Below the pieces are notes generated by a model, which saw nothing but the letters and a program-made list of their open reading frames with translations, was not told the DNA's origin and searched no databases. A stretch of 35,126 bases of DNA from Physocladia obscura (lineage: Eukaryota; Chytridiomycota; Chytridiomycetes; Chytridiales; Chytriomycetaceae). The DNA is taken from positions 1 to 35,126 of the forward strand of contig JADGJH010000065.1 of the NCBI GenBank assembly GCA_027596945.1, written 5' to 3'. This document shows, one piece after another, positions 11,140 to 19,990 of this stretch. How positions within the stretch are numbered: the stretch's first letter is position 1; each line of letters begins with the position of its first letter. Both the position numbers and the translations under genes were made by a program.

Positions 11140-12566
11140 TTATTTTATTTTCTTCCCTTTTTTATTCTTGACTGCATAAATTGTGAAACAGAGTGCTCCG
11201 AGACAAACAGCAGAGAATGAAAATATACCGCTGATCCAAAACTGACTCGGTTGTGACCAAATCATTGTCACAAAATAGCTTAAAAGCTCAAAGAAGTTCT
11301 GTAATGAGAATTCAACTCCATTGACTGCACCAATCTCCTCCGTGGAAACATCTTCTTGAAGAATTTGCATTTCACACATGTCAAATGACCACAATCCAAA
11401 CCGAGATATAATTACGCCCCCAAAGAACAAAACTGCGTGCAGTACTATTCCTTTCGACGCAAGGAAAAACGACACTATCACAAAAATCAGAGAAATGACT
11501 TGTGACCAAAGACTTACGACTCCAGTGTTTACTAGACCATATTTTCTAATTGCCAATGGCGCAATAAACGTTGCCGCTAAACCAGACAGGACACACAGAG
11601 ACCTCATAACAGCCAAAAAAGCAGGGGAATAAGATAATGCCAGGAGATAAGTGGTCATAACTCCCCCAAAAGATAAACTAGTTAAATACAGTAAACAAAT
11701 TGAGAGTGAGGCAAGTAAGACATCATGCCAGAGATAACATTTCCAGCTTTCCACAAAAGTTTTCTTTTGAGGGAGTTGTTGGTCGGCAGATCGGTCATCT
11801 ATGGGTTTGTCAACAATGAGAGCACTTGGCATAGTTGCCTCTCCAGTTTTGGGCACAGATGTAGCAGCTTCAAGTGCAATAGCATTGTGAGATTGAAGCA
11901 GTTCAGACGAATAATAAATTTTTCGAATCAGAAATAATTCAATAGGGGCACTGAGTAGAGCAATTCCAGTGACCATCATCATTGTCCAAGGAACAGTCAG
12001 CGGAATGGCAACCAAACTAACAACCAACGGAGCAGCGAGTTTACACACTAAATCAACGCGACGAATATGAGAATTAAGGGCTGAAAAAAAGGAGTTGAGT
12101 AAATAGAAATTAATTATCTTTGATTTAACAAACTTGTTTGAAACTCATGATTTCCTTGTGACAAAACAACGGCCCAGCCTTTTTCGACGCAAATAACAGA
12201 TGCGCGGTTCGCCAAGCGCTGAATGGCACCAGACAGAATGACAGTGGCAAACAAAGCCAGCGCGGCGGGAGTGGTGGGGTTTTCATAGCGGAAAAAAATT
12301 AGATACAGAAGCAGGGCAGATGTAGCAATAGCAAGCTTCTGCGTGACAATGGAAGTTTGCACAGTGGCGAGACGTGAGCGAGTCTTGGCCACGGCCCACG
12401 CGCCAACGCGCGGCCCGCAGCAAATGGACGCCACTGTCAGACTGAACGAATACACCGAAATGTACGTCAAAGAAGCCGGATATATAGTACTGATCATCAA
12501 CGCCACGGCCCATTCGTCCATACGTGCTCCCCATGTCGTGAAAAAATAGCTGAGGGGAAGGAACAT
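11140..12566 (-). CDS. Ferroportin-like (SLC40A/IREG) metal exporter, 5' end uncertain
   Basis: Two visible exons, 12566-12134 and 12080-11140, joined in phase, give 457 aa from the ATG at 12566. Multiple hydrophobic segments and family landmarks are clear: FTTWGARMDEWAV in TM1, RLATVQTSIVTQKLA after TM2-3, LNSHIRRVDLVCKLAAP, LSFGGVMTTYLLALSYSP in TM7, and SRFGLWSFDMCEMQILQE near the end. Ferroportins export Fe(II) and related metals across the plasma or organelle membrane. The sequence is closer in pattern to plant IREG proteins than to animal ferroportin. The aspartate of the WGDRM motif is alanine, and the TM7 Asp-Cys is Gly-Gly. A phase-0 acceptor just upstream (12579) suggests a further 5' exon, but the sequence beyond is transposon-like, so the start may be lost or displaced. 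The stop is only 20 bp from the convergent DNA2 stop. Confidence 0.85.
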
Positions 12567-12687
12567 GCTATCTCGTCCCTGATAAAGAAAAATTTGCCAT
12601 CAAATGTAAAAAGGAGAAAAGCTTCCTTCTGAGTTTCCTCCCAACACAGAATGTACCACAAAATTAAGCTGGCACCAACCATCAAAA

Positions 12688-12774
12688 ACTTCAGAAAGTA
12701 ACACTGGCTGTGGAAGGGGATACTGTTGATGAGGTTGCAAAAAAAATATTGGAAACAGTCAAAGATGAATTAAA
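12688..12774 (+). pseudogene. Short coding-like remnant in transposon block
   Basis: The plus strand carries a ~28-codon segment reading KLQKVTLAVEGDTVDEVA and continuing KKILETVKDELK before TGA, preceded by another in-frame stop. Amphipathic helical spacing and the absence of homopolymers suggest decayed protein-coding sequence. I do not recognise the family. Confidence 0.3.
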
Positions 12775-13221
12775 GTGAAGAGCAGTTCTTGAAAGTGAAC
12801 AACACTGCTTAAACAAAAATTTAACTTGCCCTAATTCATTGAGCTTGTAAAAGGAAACAAGAAGTTTTCATTTGGTGCTGGTAATGTGATTGCTTATTTG
12901 TTTATTTGATTTAACTGCAACATATCAGCCCAAAAAAATGTTACATCAATCAGTGAAACTATTCTTCATTGGTTTACTCAACAGAATGCCCCCTTTAACT
13001 GTTTTTCATTGATATTCAACTTACCTCATTTTAGCAAATAACTTTGAAAAATTCAAAAAACAACTCATGTGAATGGCAACAGCACAAACCAACTGGTCTA
13101 GGCTTGAAAATAAAGAGTTTTCTGTCTCAGTTATGCAGCAGCTTTGAGAAGCTAATCCAGACAGCACAGGATTTCATTTGGTGGGAATGGACAACCCATA
13201 TTATTTGCACTGTACCTGCTC

Positions 13222-13605
13222 ATGAACAAAATGCTGCAATCAATCCACAAAATTATTCCACCTTGTATCAGGTCCTTATTTGACTATCAAATCAATTCTG
13301 TTGAGCAAATGAGAGAGTTGTGCAACAATTTGCAGGTTTCTGACAATCTTCCAGTCAAGTTCCAGAATCAACTTGACAAAATCAGACAGGGTTTTAGAAA
13401 TATTTAATCAGATGTGCATTCATTTGACATGGATTTAAATTTAAACAGATGTATATTTCAATTTGACATGGCTCTAAATTTAAACAGGTGGATATTTCAA
13501 GGAATTATGATGGACTTGCAGCCACATTCTCCTGAAAATAACAACATTCTTGGATCACTCGTGGATGCTTTTGATGATGACCACAGTGTCAATAATGATT
13601 GTTGA
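13222..13605 (+). pseudogene. Transposon-block ORF with one in-frame stop and 13-residue repeat
   Basis: One reading frame runs from about 13222 to the stop at 13603, broken by a single TAA at 13405-13407. The first part reads SVEQMRELCNNLQVSDNL; the second has two tandem copies of a 13-residue unit (FDMDLNLNRCIFQ, FDMALNLNRWIFQ) and an acidic C terminus (LVDAFDDDHSVNNDC). It is likely a degraded element-encoded protein. No domain recognised. Confidence 0.4.
13423..13500 (+). repeat. Tandem 39-bp repeat, two copies
   Basis: Units 13423-13461 and 13462-13500 differ at only a few positions and keep the reading frame (13 codons each). This indicates duplication while the frame was still being translated, or recently enough that it is not yet eroded. 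Confidence 0.85.
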
Positions 13606-14299
13606 AGTATATACAACTCTGTGGTGAAAGATGCATATTACAAAATAAGTAGTCAAAATAAATTTTTTCATTAATTTAAGGTTTATTTGTTTCTTCTCAA
13701 ATAAAAGAAATAAATTATTTGTCTTAGTTTATTTCAATAAAAATAAAATAAAAATAGCTTTATTTATGGGCACTTGATAAAAAGCAAACAATCTTTATGA
13801 AAAGATTAAACTAATGCTGTTTCAACTGACCTGTTGTTCTTACTGTGATACACTACTGCAGAAGTGCCAACAGAATCAACAGAGAATTATTGAGAAGAAA
13901 CTGGTATGTTCACTAGTTAACACTAAGCGACCTACTCCACTTGCTATAATGTTAAATGCCTGGAAACACACACTTTCCAGGATCATTCTACATAAGAGCA
14001 TGGCTTGCATAGTAGACTATGGAAGAGAGTGAGAGATGCTCTGCAACATACAAGGGTTTTGAACATAAGCATTTTCATAAATAATTGTATTAGAAATCAA
14101 TAGAAACATTTAGACAATGTAGAAAAGACAAATAACAATTGCAAGATACTATGGAGGCATTCACAGTCTCTTGTATCAACACATTTGAATAAACTGATTG
14201 CCACAGCACATGTATTTACTGTTGGCACAGTCATTTTTAGTTTATTAATAAAGATATTAAGCTATTTATTAACTAAACAGAACAGTGATTCATCTAAAG
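13606..14299. other. AT-rich interval inside the transposon block
   Basis: No convincing gene. A plus-strand frame at 13814-14032 (72 codons) is open, but its product is not recognisable and its surroundings are full of stops. CpG is absent apart from one site at 13928-13929. Confidence 0.5.
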
Positions 14300-14659
14300 T
14301 CAACAAAAACTAAGTGAAGGACTAGCCTCTCCTTGCTTGTCATCCCAGCAATCTGGTGCCCATTCTAGGTCCCCTTCAAATATCTCCAGCAGCTCTTCTT
14401 CTGTAATCCCACTCCCACCAATTTCTGTGACTTTGCTGCTTTCAGGAGGCCATCTGAAATCCTCTCTAGCTATTTCTTCCAAATCTGTCATTCTCACTCC
14501 ACTGCCTCCTAGGCCCAAATCCTCCTCTTCACCTTCAGGTGACCAGAAAAAACCCTGTGGGAAAAAGGCCACCAGCTCCTCCTCCCAATCTCTAGCTGGC
14601 AGTTGCAAAAAACTGTGTTGGAAAAACTCTGCCAGTTCTTCATCTATTTTCTCTCTCAT
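14300..14659 (-). CDS. Acidic 119-residue ORF with four internal repeats, in transposon block
   Basis: Uninterrupted frame from ATG at 14659 to the stop ending at 14300. The protein is strongly acidic and contains four copies of a ~15-residue unit with pattern [ET][ED]L-x-E-[FI]-x6-F-x-W-x-P: residues 7-21 (EELAEFFQHSFLQLP), 27-41, 58-72 and 88-102 (EELLEIFEGDLEWAP). GGSG linkers precede the third and fourth copies. It lies just downstream of the transposase relic on the same strand, so it may be the element C-terminal domain or a separate accessory ORF. Nearby frames are broken, this one is not. Function unknown; it could be a chance survivor. Confidence 0.5.
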   Translation of the reverse strand: MREKIDEELAEFFQHSFLQLPARDWEEELVAFFPQGFFWSPEGEEEDLGLGGSGVRMTDLEEIAREDFRWPPESSKVTEIGGSGITEEELLEIFEGDLEWAPDCWDDKQGEASPSLSFC

Positions 14660-14699
14660 AATTTTACTAAGTTTCTCTGTATCACTAGTGCAGAGTATT

Positions 14700-15420
14700 T
14701 TAGTAGTTTTGCTTTAGGCCTTCTTTAAATTCAGATGAGTTGACATTCAGATCCATCTGTTCACACATTTCCAGAAGAGAATTTTTTAGAGCAGCTAAGA
14801 TAGTATCAACAGTAATATCTGGTAGAATCAAGTTACTTTCAATACAAAATCCAAGCAATTGAAGAATTGAATCCCAATTTTACATAAAAGATACAGATGG
14901 TGTCTTGATCCTGGCTCTTGGACCATGCAGGTAGGCAATAATTCCATCAAGACAGGCAAGCAACTGAAATTTCAGCACATGCTTGTGTTTGTGGCTGTTG
15001 AACACCTGCTTTTGAACATCTACAGTTGGTCACACAATTTGATGCACTGTTCCATCAATAAAAGCAACAATATTTTGAAGTACTGCTCCCTTTGCATGAA
15101 CTACTGCAGCAAATTCATGTAGCTTCTATTTATTCAAGCATGAGGTACCCAGTTTAATAAGTGCCCAAACTTTTTGCAAATATGATTAAGGACATATTTG
15201 AATAGAGTTGACAGGGCAGGGCAGCTTTGTCCAAACATTGTAACCAAGTTGTCAAGCCAATTTGAGTATACTAGGCATCAAAGAAAGATGATCAGCACTT
15301 CCAAATTGAATGCCTTGTCGTTATCTTTTGTGACAATAATAAATAGCAGCTCAAGTTCAAAAACCAGTTGAGAAAGTTCTGACTTGTTGAATCTGTAATT
15401 GAACTTGTTTTGTTACTCAT
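14700..15420 (-). pseudogene. PIF/Harbinger-like (DDE_Tnp_4) transposase relic
   Basis: Reading the minus strand across several frames gives, in the family order, FNKSELSQLVFELELLF, then CLVYSN, TMFGQSCPALSTLFKYVLNH, HEFAAVVHAKGAVLQN, FIDGTVHQIV, QKQVFNSHKHKHVLKFQ, and LACLDGIIAYLHGP. These match the helical N-terminal region and the first catalytic aspartate (IDGT) of DDE superfamily endonucleases of the Harbinger type. At least four in-frame stops and two frameshifts are present, and the second catalytic aspartate region after GP is only readable in a shifted frame. The element is therefore non-autonomous now. CpG loss through TGA/TAA changes explains at least some of the stops. Confidence 0.75.
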
Positions 15421-16050
15421 GCTTGCCAAGTTAACATGAATTGGTGGAATATCTACCACTTTGGAAGATATGATTAACATATTAAATGTTGTAGCATTAA
15501 GAATGTTGGGTTTTTGTCCACATAATTTTCTGGCTTCCATTCCACCAACTTATTTTTTAAGAATATTTGCAAACTTTCAATTTCCTCAATAGTAGATATT
15601 GGTATTTTAATTTTGCAAGATTCAATTAGAGTGTCTTTTCAGTCAGAATACCAACCAGCTTTAATAGAAATTTCTAACAAAAGAATTGTATAATATAATA
15701 TAAAAATGAATAATTTCATACCAGTTTCTTCTTCAGTTAATTTTCTCTTGGATTGGGATCTGGCCAGCTTAGGTTTGTCATGAGATTAGGGTTTCCAAAA
15801 TTAACAAAAGTGCTTGGCTAGTGCATTTCAAATGCTTTTGGAGCTTCTATTTTTGCTTTTCAGTTGCAATATAATTTGTAGTAGCTGCTGAGTGTTGTGT
15901 CACATGGTTTGATGTGTTGAAAATATGCTGGGACTTCTCAGCAGTGATTGCAAGCTAATTGTTTCAAATAATAAATGACTGAAGATCCTGTTGTTAAAAC
16001 ATGAGCATAGAGTTAGTTGGAAAACAGGTGTGATCAATTGTGTCTAGGTC
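15421..16050. other. Transposon-block interval without intact genes
   Basis: A minus-strand frame from 15540 down to 15292 is open for 82 codons and overlaps the transposase relic in another frame; it is probably decayed upstream transposase sequence. The rest contains scattered stops on all frames and no CpG. Confidence 0.45.
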
Positions 16051-16275
16051 TCAATTGCAACAGGCCAGGCAGCAAAAGCAACTTGCACATTCAATCTGGC
16101 AGTAGTCATGTTGAAGGGCAGTATTTATAACATGAATTTCATTGGTTTCAGAGCCAGAATCAATGTCTGCATCAACATGCAGATTGTTCTCAGAATTGTT
16201 GTCATGGTTGCTGCCAAGCTCAGACTCAGGTTCCAAAACTGTTTCAGGAACAAAATTTTCATCTGAATCAGCCAT
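16051..16275 (-). pseudogene. Acidic N-terminal ORF of the element, 74 residues
   Basis: Starts with ATG at 16275 in an A-rich leader, reads MADSDENFVPETVLEPE and a further acidic stretch, and ends in a cysteine-rich tail (CASCFCCLACCN). It sits upstream of, and on the same strand as, the transposase relic, so it is plausibly the original N terminus of the element protein. The cysteine-rich tail may be frameshift noise. No recognised domain. Confidence 0.4.
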
Positions 16276-16445
16276 TTTTTCTTCTTATCTATTTATTATT
16301 TTAAACTGTATAATAGTTGTTGATGAGTTTTTTGCAAACCACTGTGCAAATCTCAAATTTTGTTTTTTTCAGATTTCTCAAATTCAAAAAATAAAAAAAA
16401 TTTCGCTTTTTTTCCAACTAAATCAACTTTGAACGTCCATATTAT

Positions 16446-18265
16446 TCAATTTGAAAGAGCATTCTTGTCTCTCACAAAATATTTTAACTTCTCTTTGTAT
16501 TGCTCCTTTTTTTGCTTGTGTTTGTCGTCAACCCATGGTTCGTGAGATAGGCGGATCTGGTCAAAATATCAAGTGGCAAACAGATTACAATAAAAAAAAA
16601 ATAAAAAAAGAGAATACTTACGTCTTCAGGAATATAAAAATGGCTGTCATTTTTTGCTTGCACGTTATGCAATGTATCATGGAACCATTCTTTATTTGCA
16701 CTGTATCGCGTGTTAATTTTGGGGTGTAGCGCATCTTGCATTTCAATTTTTCGATTAATTTCGGGATGCCTGAATTGACCAAATTTAACCCAAATTACTA
16801 AAAACTTCGAATCCAGAAAAAAAACTCAACTTGCAACCATACAACAGATGAGAACTTAATACGTCTCGAAAATCAGCATTTCCGTTGGCATTGTGAATCT
16901 TTTCCACAGTGTTATTCCAGCTATTTCCGAGCAGCCTTTCCACTCTCCGTGCTCGGACACCTACACCGTATGCAAGTACATCAAAAACTGGATTATCATC
17001 TTTTCTTGGAATTTTTTCTGCAATTCCAGTAACTCTCCCATAAATACATGGGACATCCAAAATTCTTCCGTCGGCAAATGCACTTCCACATTGTGTTAAT
17101 CCTTTTGCATCACAGAAATCTGTTTCAGGCCAAAACTTTCCAGTCATGCGATGATCGCCATTCTTGTGGTAAAGTGCAGTACTGCTTGTTCTTTCCGCAT
17201 GCCCAAGTGCAGCCAAAAACGCAATTCGATTCGAATGTCCAAATGTTGTACGCCGACTCCGCATCGATTTTGCAAGATGACTTTGTATAGTACCAGTTGG
17301 AAATTTTTGGCAGCGCAAAGGATGCGTCGTTGGCTGTGTTTGGTAGTCGTGTGGAACCGGTAGACGTGGACGATTTTGATTATGAATTTTCACTTTGTAG
17401 GCATTTTTGATTTCCATATTTTCTTCGTTTTTTGCTGGTTGAAACAAGTCATATTTTGACTGTAGTGGAGGCAAAACTCTTTGCTGTAGTGGTTGTGGTT
17501 GTTGTTCATTTGACATTTCAAGATTAGAAGTTATTGTATGTTTTCTGAGCAATATTTTTGAATGCTTTTCTTCTTGTCGCGAATTTTCCAGTTGTTTCTG
17601 TTGCTGCCGTTGTTGTTCCAAAAATGATTGTGCAGTTTTTTTGATTTTCTCCAACATTTTGACCCTTTCCGGAAAATGCGTTGATTCTGCGCTAGTTAAA
17701 CGCGGTGCACTGGCACTAATCTAGATATAATAAAATATTGAGGAATTAAAGACAAAGGAAAATTAATATGCTCACCTTGGCTGTTGCAAAGCATTCATTA
17801 TTTGGCAAAGTGTCTAATATATATGAATTTTGAGGATTTAATTGGTCCATACTGTCAAAAAACACCTCCTTCGGTAAGGTAACTGTTTGCATAAACTCGT
17901 TCTTCTTGTTGGTCTTCTTTTTGGAATCCAACGAACATTTACCAAAGGAAAAATTCAGAAAAGGCTCCATCTGCTTTGCAGATAAAGACCTCTGTATGCT
18001 CGTTTCCAAAATTTCTTTCAAGCAACTTCTTTTTGATGACAGCTCAATTATTGGTTCAGATTTAAGTGCAGAGTTTAAATTTGAATCCGAAGTTTCTCGG
18101 CTTCTTGTTGTTTGAAGTTCATTATTCTGCACAGGAATAAAATGTTCTTGAAGTTTTTGTTGAAGAGTTCGAAGTATTTTAACTGACTCGGATTTTTGCG
18201 AGCTGTCCTGAAGCTATTATTATTAGCATCGACGTTTGAAAGTAAAACGGGGATTTACTAACCAT
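16446..18265 (-). CDS. Unrecognised 529-residue protein divergent from CFAP20
   Basis: Five coding exons: 18265-18263 (ATG only), 18213-17776, 17720-16831, 16769-16622, 16556-16446; all phases agree and give 529 aa. The first ~250 residues are polar, with a Gln-rich coiled-coil-like segment near ERVKMLEKIKKTAQSFLEQQ. The C-terminal half is compact-looking and aromatic, with FGHSNRIAFLAALGHAER, MTGKFWPETDFCDAKG, VFDVLAYGVGVRARRVERLL and WFHDTLHNVQAKNDSHFYIP, ending in a basic helix. No signal peptide, membrane segment or enzyme motif is visible and I cannot name a family. Its divergence from the flagellar gene CFAP20 raises the possibility of a flagellar role, which is inference only. Confidence 0.75.
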
Positions 18266-18817
18266 TTCGAAAAGAAAAAAAAGAGAAAAACAAAAGGCAT
18301 ATTATTTCCAAAGGCTGGAAGATCTATCGGAGGGCAGGATGCAGCAATGGTTGGACTGTTAACTCCACGAAAGGCTTTTAGTTTAGCGGATTAAATTTCT
18401 TAGATTATAATAACTGTGAGCAGCGTCAGCAGGGAAAATGTATCCCAGCAAATAAATATATAAAATAAACAGAAAAAAAAAAATACTTTGTTTAAATGAG
18501 GTGATGCTTGTAATTAAAACAAGTTTATCTCTCCATAACTATACAGTTCTTTACCTGCCCATTCGTCTGGATTTTTGTTTTTATGGCTCACTGTCATGCC
18601 TCCGAATTCTGAGTGCAAATTCATTCTGCAATCTTCTGCCTGAATGCCGAAATTTCAAAACTCAACACAAACGAACTCATCAATCGAAAATCATTTGCAT
18701 AATTATTGTATTCCTTTCAAACATAGAAGATAATTTTCGGTCAGAATAATTGTCAGTTTTTTGAAAATCAAGTAAAAACAGGCGGTTTTGACAAACTGCG
18801 CTGACGCAAGATTTATT
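18266..18817. promoter_or_regulatory. Divergent intergenic region upstream of CFAP20
   Basis: 552 bp between the start codons of the unrecognised minus-strand gene and CFAP20. It should contain both promoters. I see no RFX X-box, no tRNA gene and no convincing open frame; the sequence is AT-rich with an A-run near 18471-18482. Confidence 0.4.
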
Positions 18818-19685
18818 ATGTTCCGCAACACCTTTCAAGTAAGCATTCTGGCGCCGAAAACGGCGTTAAGGATCGTGCATTTTTTAATCGGTAACACCCT
18901 TTAAACAACAGTCTGGATTCCTATCGATTCTGTACTCGATCGGGTAAGAAAGTCAATATTTGATTCAACTGCAAGTATCACTCAAGTCCCTCAAATCTAT
19001 CAGATCCAAGCCACTTCAAATCTGGGACAAGAAAGTTCGTAACGGACACATCAAACGTATTACAGATAACGATATCCAAAGCAGTGTGCTCGAAATTATT
19101 GGTACGAACGTTAGCACGAACTTTATTACATGCCCCAGTCAGCAAAATCGTACTCTCGGCATTAAGCTGCCCTTTCTTGTCATGATTATCAAGAACTTAA
19201 AAAAGTACTTTACTTTCGAAGTTCAAGTTCTTGACGACAAGAACGTCAGAAGAAGGTTCAGAGCATCTAATTATCAGGTTTTTCGCTCTTGTTCACAGTC
19301 CTCCTGAAAAAATTAACCGAATTAAACTCACCCACTCTTATATGCACATAATAATAACAACTATTGTTAATATATGCTGCATAAGTCAACAACACGCGTC
19401 AAACCCTTTATTTGTACAATGCCGATGCGTTTAGATGATGGATGGAACCAGATCCAATTTAACTTGTCTGACTTTACCAGAAGAGCATATGGCACAAACT
19501 ACATTGAAACTCTTCGTGTACAAATCCATGCAAACTGCAGAATCAGAAGAATTTACTTCAGTGATCGTCTTTATTCAGAGGAGGTTTGAACATACTTCCA
19601 TGATTTCTTTCAAATATTTGACACTTTATAACAGGAGCTTCCACCCGAGTTTAAATTATTTTTACCAATTCAAAAGCAAGCATAA
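18818..19685 (+). CDS. CFAP20: Cilia- and flagella-associated protein 20 (BUG22/GTL3)
   Basis: Five exons: 18818-18838, 18912-18943, 19004-19277, 19386-19583, 19635-19685; in phase, 191 aa versus 193 in human. It begins [18 protein letters not shown] and runs through near-invariant family blocks ([72 protein letters not shown]). It is an inner-junction protein of axonemal doublets, also linked to centriole and tubulin modification. Its presence argues that the organism builds a flagellum. The first exon codes for only seven residues and the second for about eleven, so automated gene finders may miss them. Confidence 0.97.
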
Positions 19686-19990
19686 AATTCAACTCCACGG
19701 CCTTTGTTTTTTCTTCTTTTTTGTTGTGTCCTATTTTTTTCTCACAATAATTACGTCAATTCTGAACCCTGCTTTTGACTTGTTTTCCCTTTGTTCCGAA
19801 AAGATCAATACTGATTGTGTCGGAAGACCCCGGAAAAAAATCGGAAAACTATTAAAACAGAACGTGCCACAAAAAAAGAATCCTGAATTTTACGACTGCC
19901 CCAAGTGAGTACTGACCTCTCGTCGCATATCATAAGGTTTTTTTTATAACCCGCAACATGGTATATTCATAGATTTTTCGCAGCACAACA
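19686..19990. other. CFAP20-GDH2 intergenic region
   Basis: 305 bp between the CFAP20 stop and the GDH2 start. T-rich after 19705, with a CTCACAATAATT segment near 19741. A frame across 19780-19908 is open but not conserved-looking. I see no further gene. Confidence 0.4.

Larger units (their letters stand above)
12590..16330. mobile_element. Decayed AT-rich transposable-element block
   Basis: About 3.7 kb without intact host genes, with three CpG dinucleotides counted by eye between 12576 and 16403. Flanking genes are CpG-rich. It contains a frameshifted DDE transposase relic on the minus strand, and short reading frames on both strands interrupted by stops. Edges are approximate: left is set by the last recognisable ferroportin sequence, right by the return of CpG sites just before the stop of the next gene. 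I did not find clear terminal inverted repeats or a target-site duplication by eye. Possibly more than one nested element. Confidence 0.75.

Noticed and set aside
12497..12685. 62-codon minus-strand frame spanning the ferroportin acceptor
   Set aside because: It reads in a frame different from ferroportin through the splice junction and into transposon sequence; no homology.
18310..18400. Possible tRNA-Asn-like stretch around GGACTGTTAACTCC
   Set aside because: No B-box (GTTCGANTCC) or acceptor stem pairs with it; the resemblance is limited to the anticodon-loop region.
19435..19908. 157-codon plus-strand frame overlapping the end of CFAP20
   Set aside because: It is the +1 shadow of CFAP20 exon 4 continuing into T-rich intergenic sequence; no homology or splice logic supports it.
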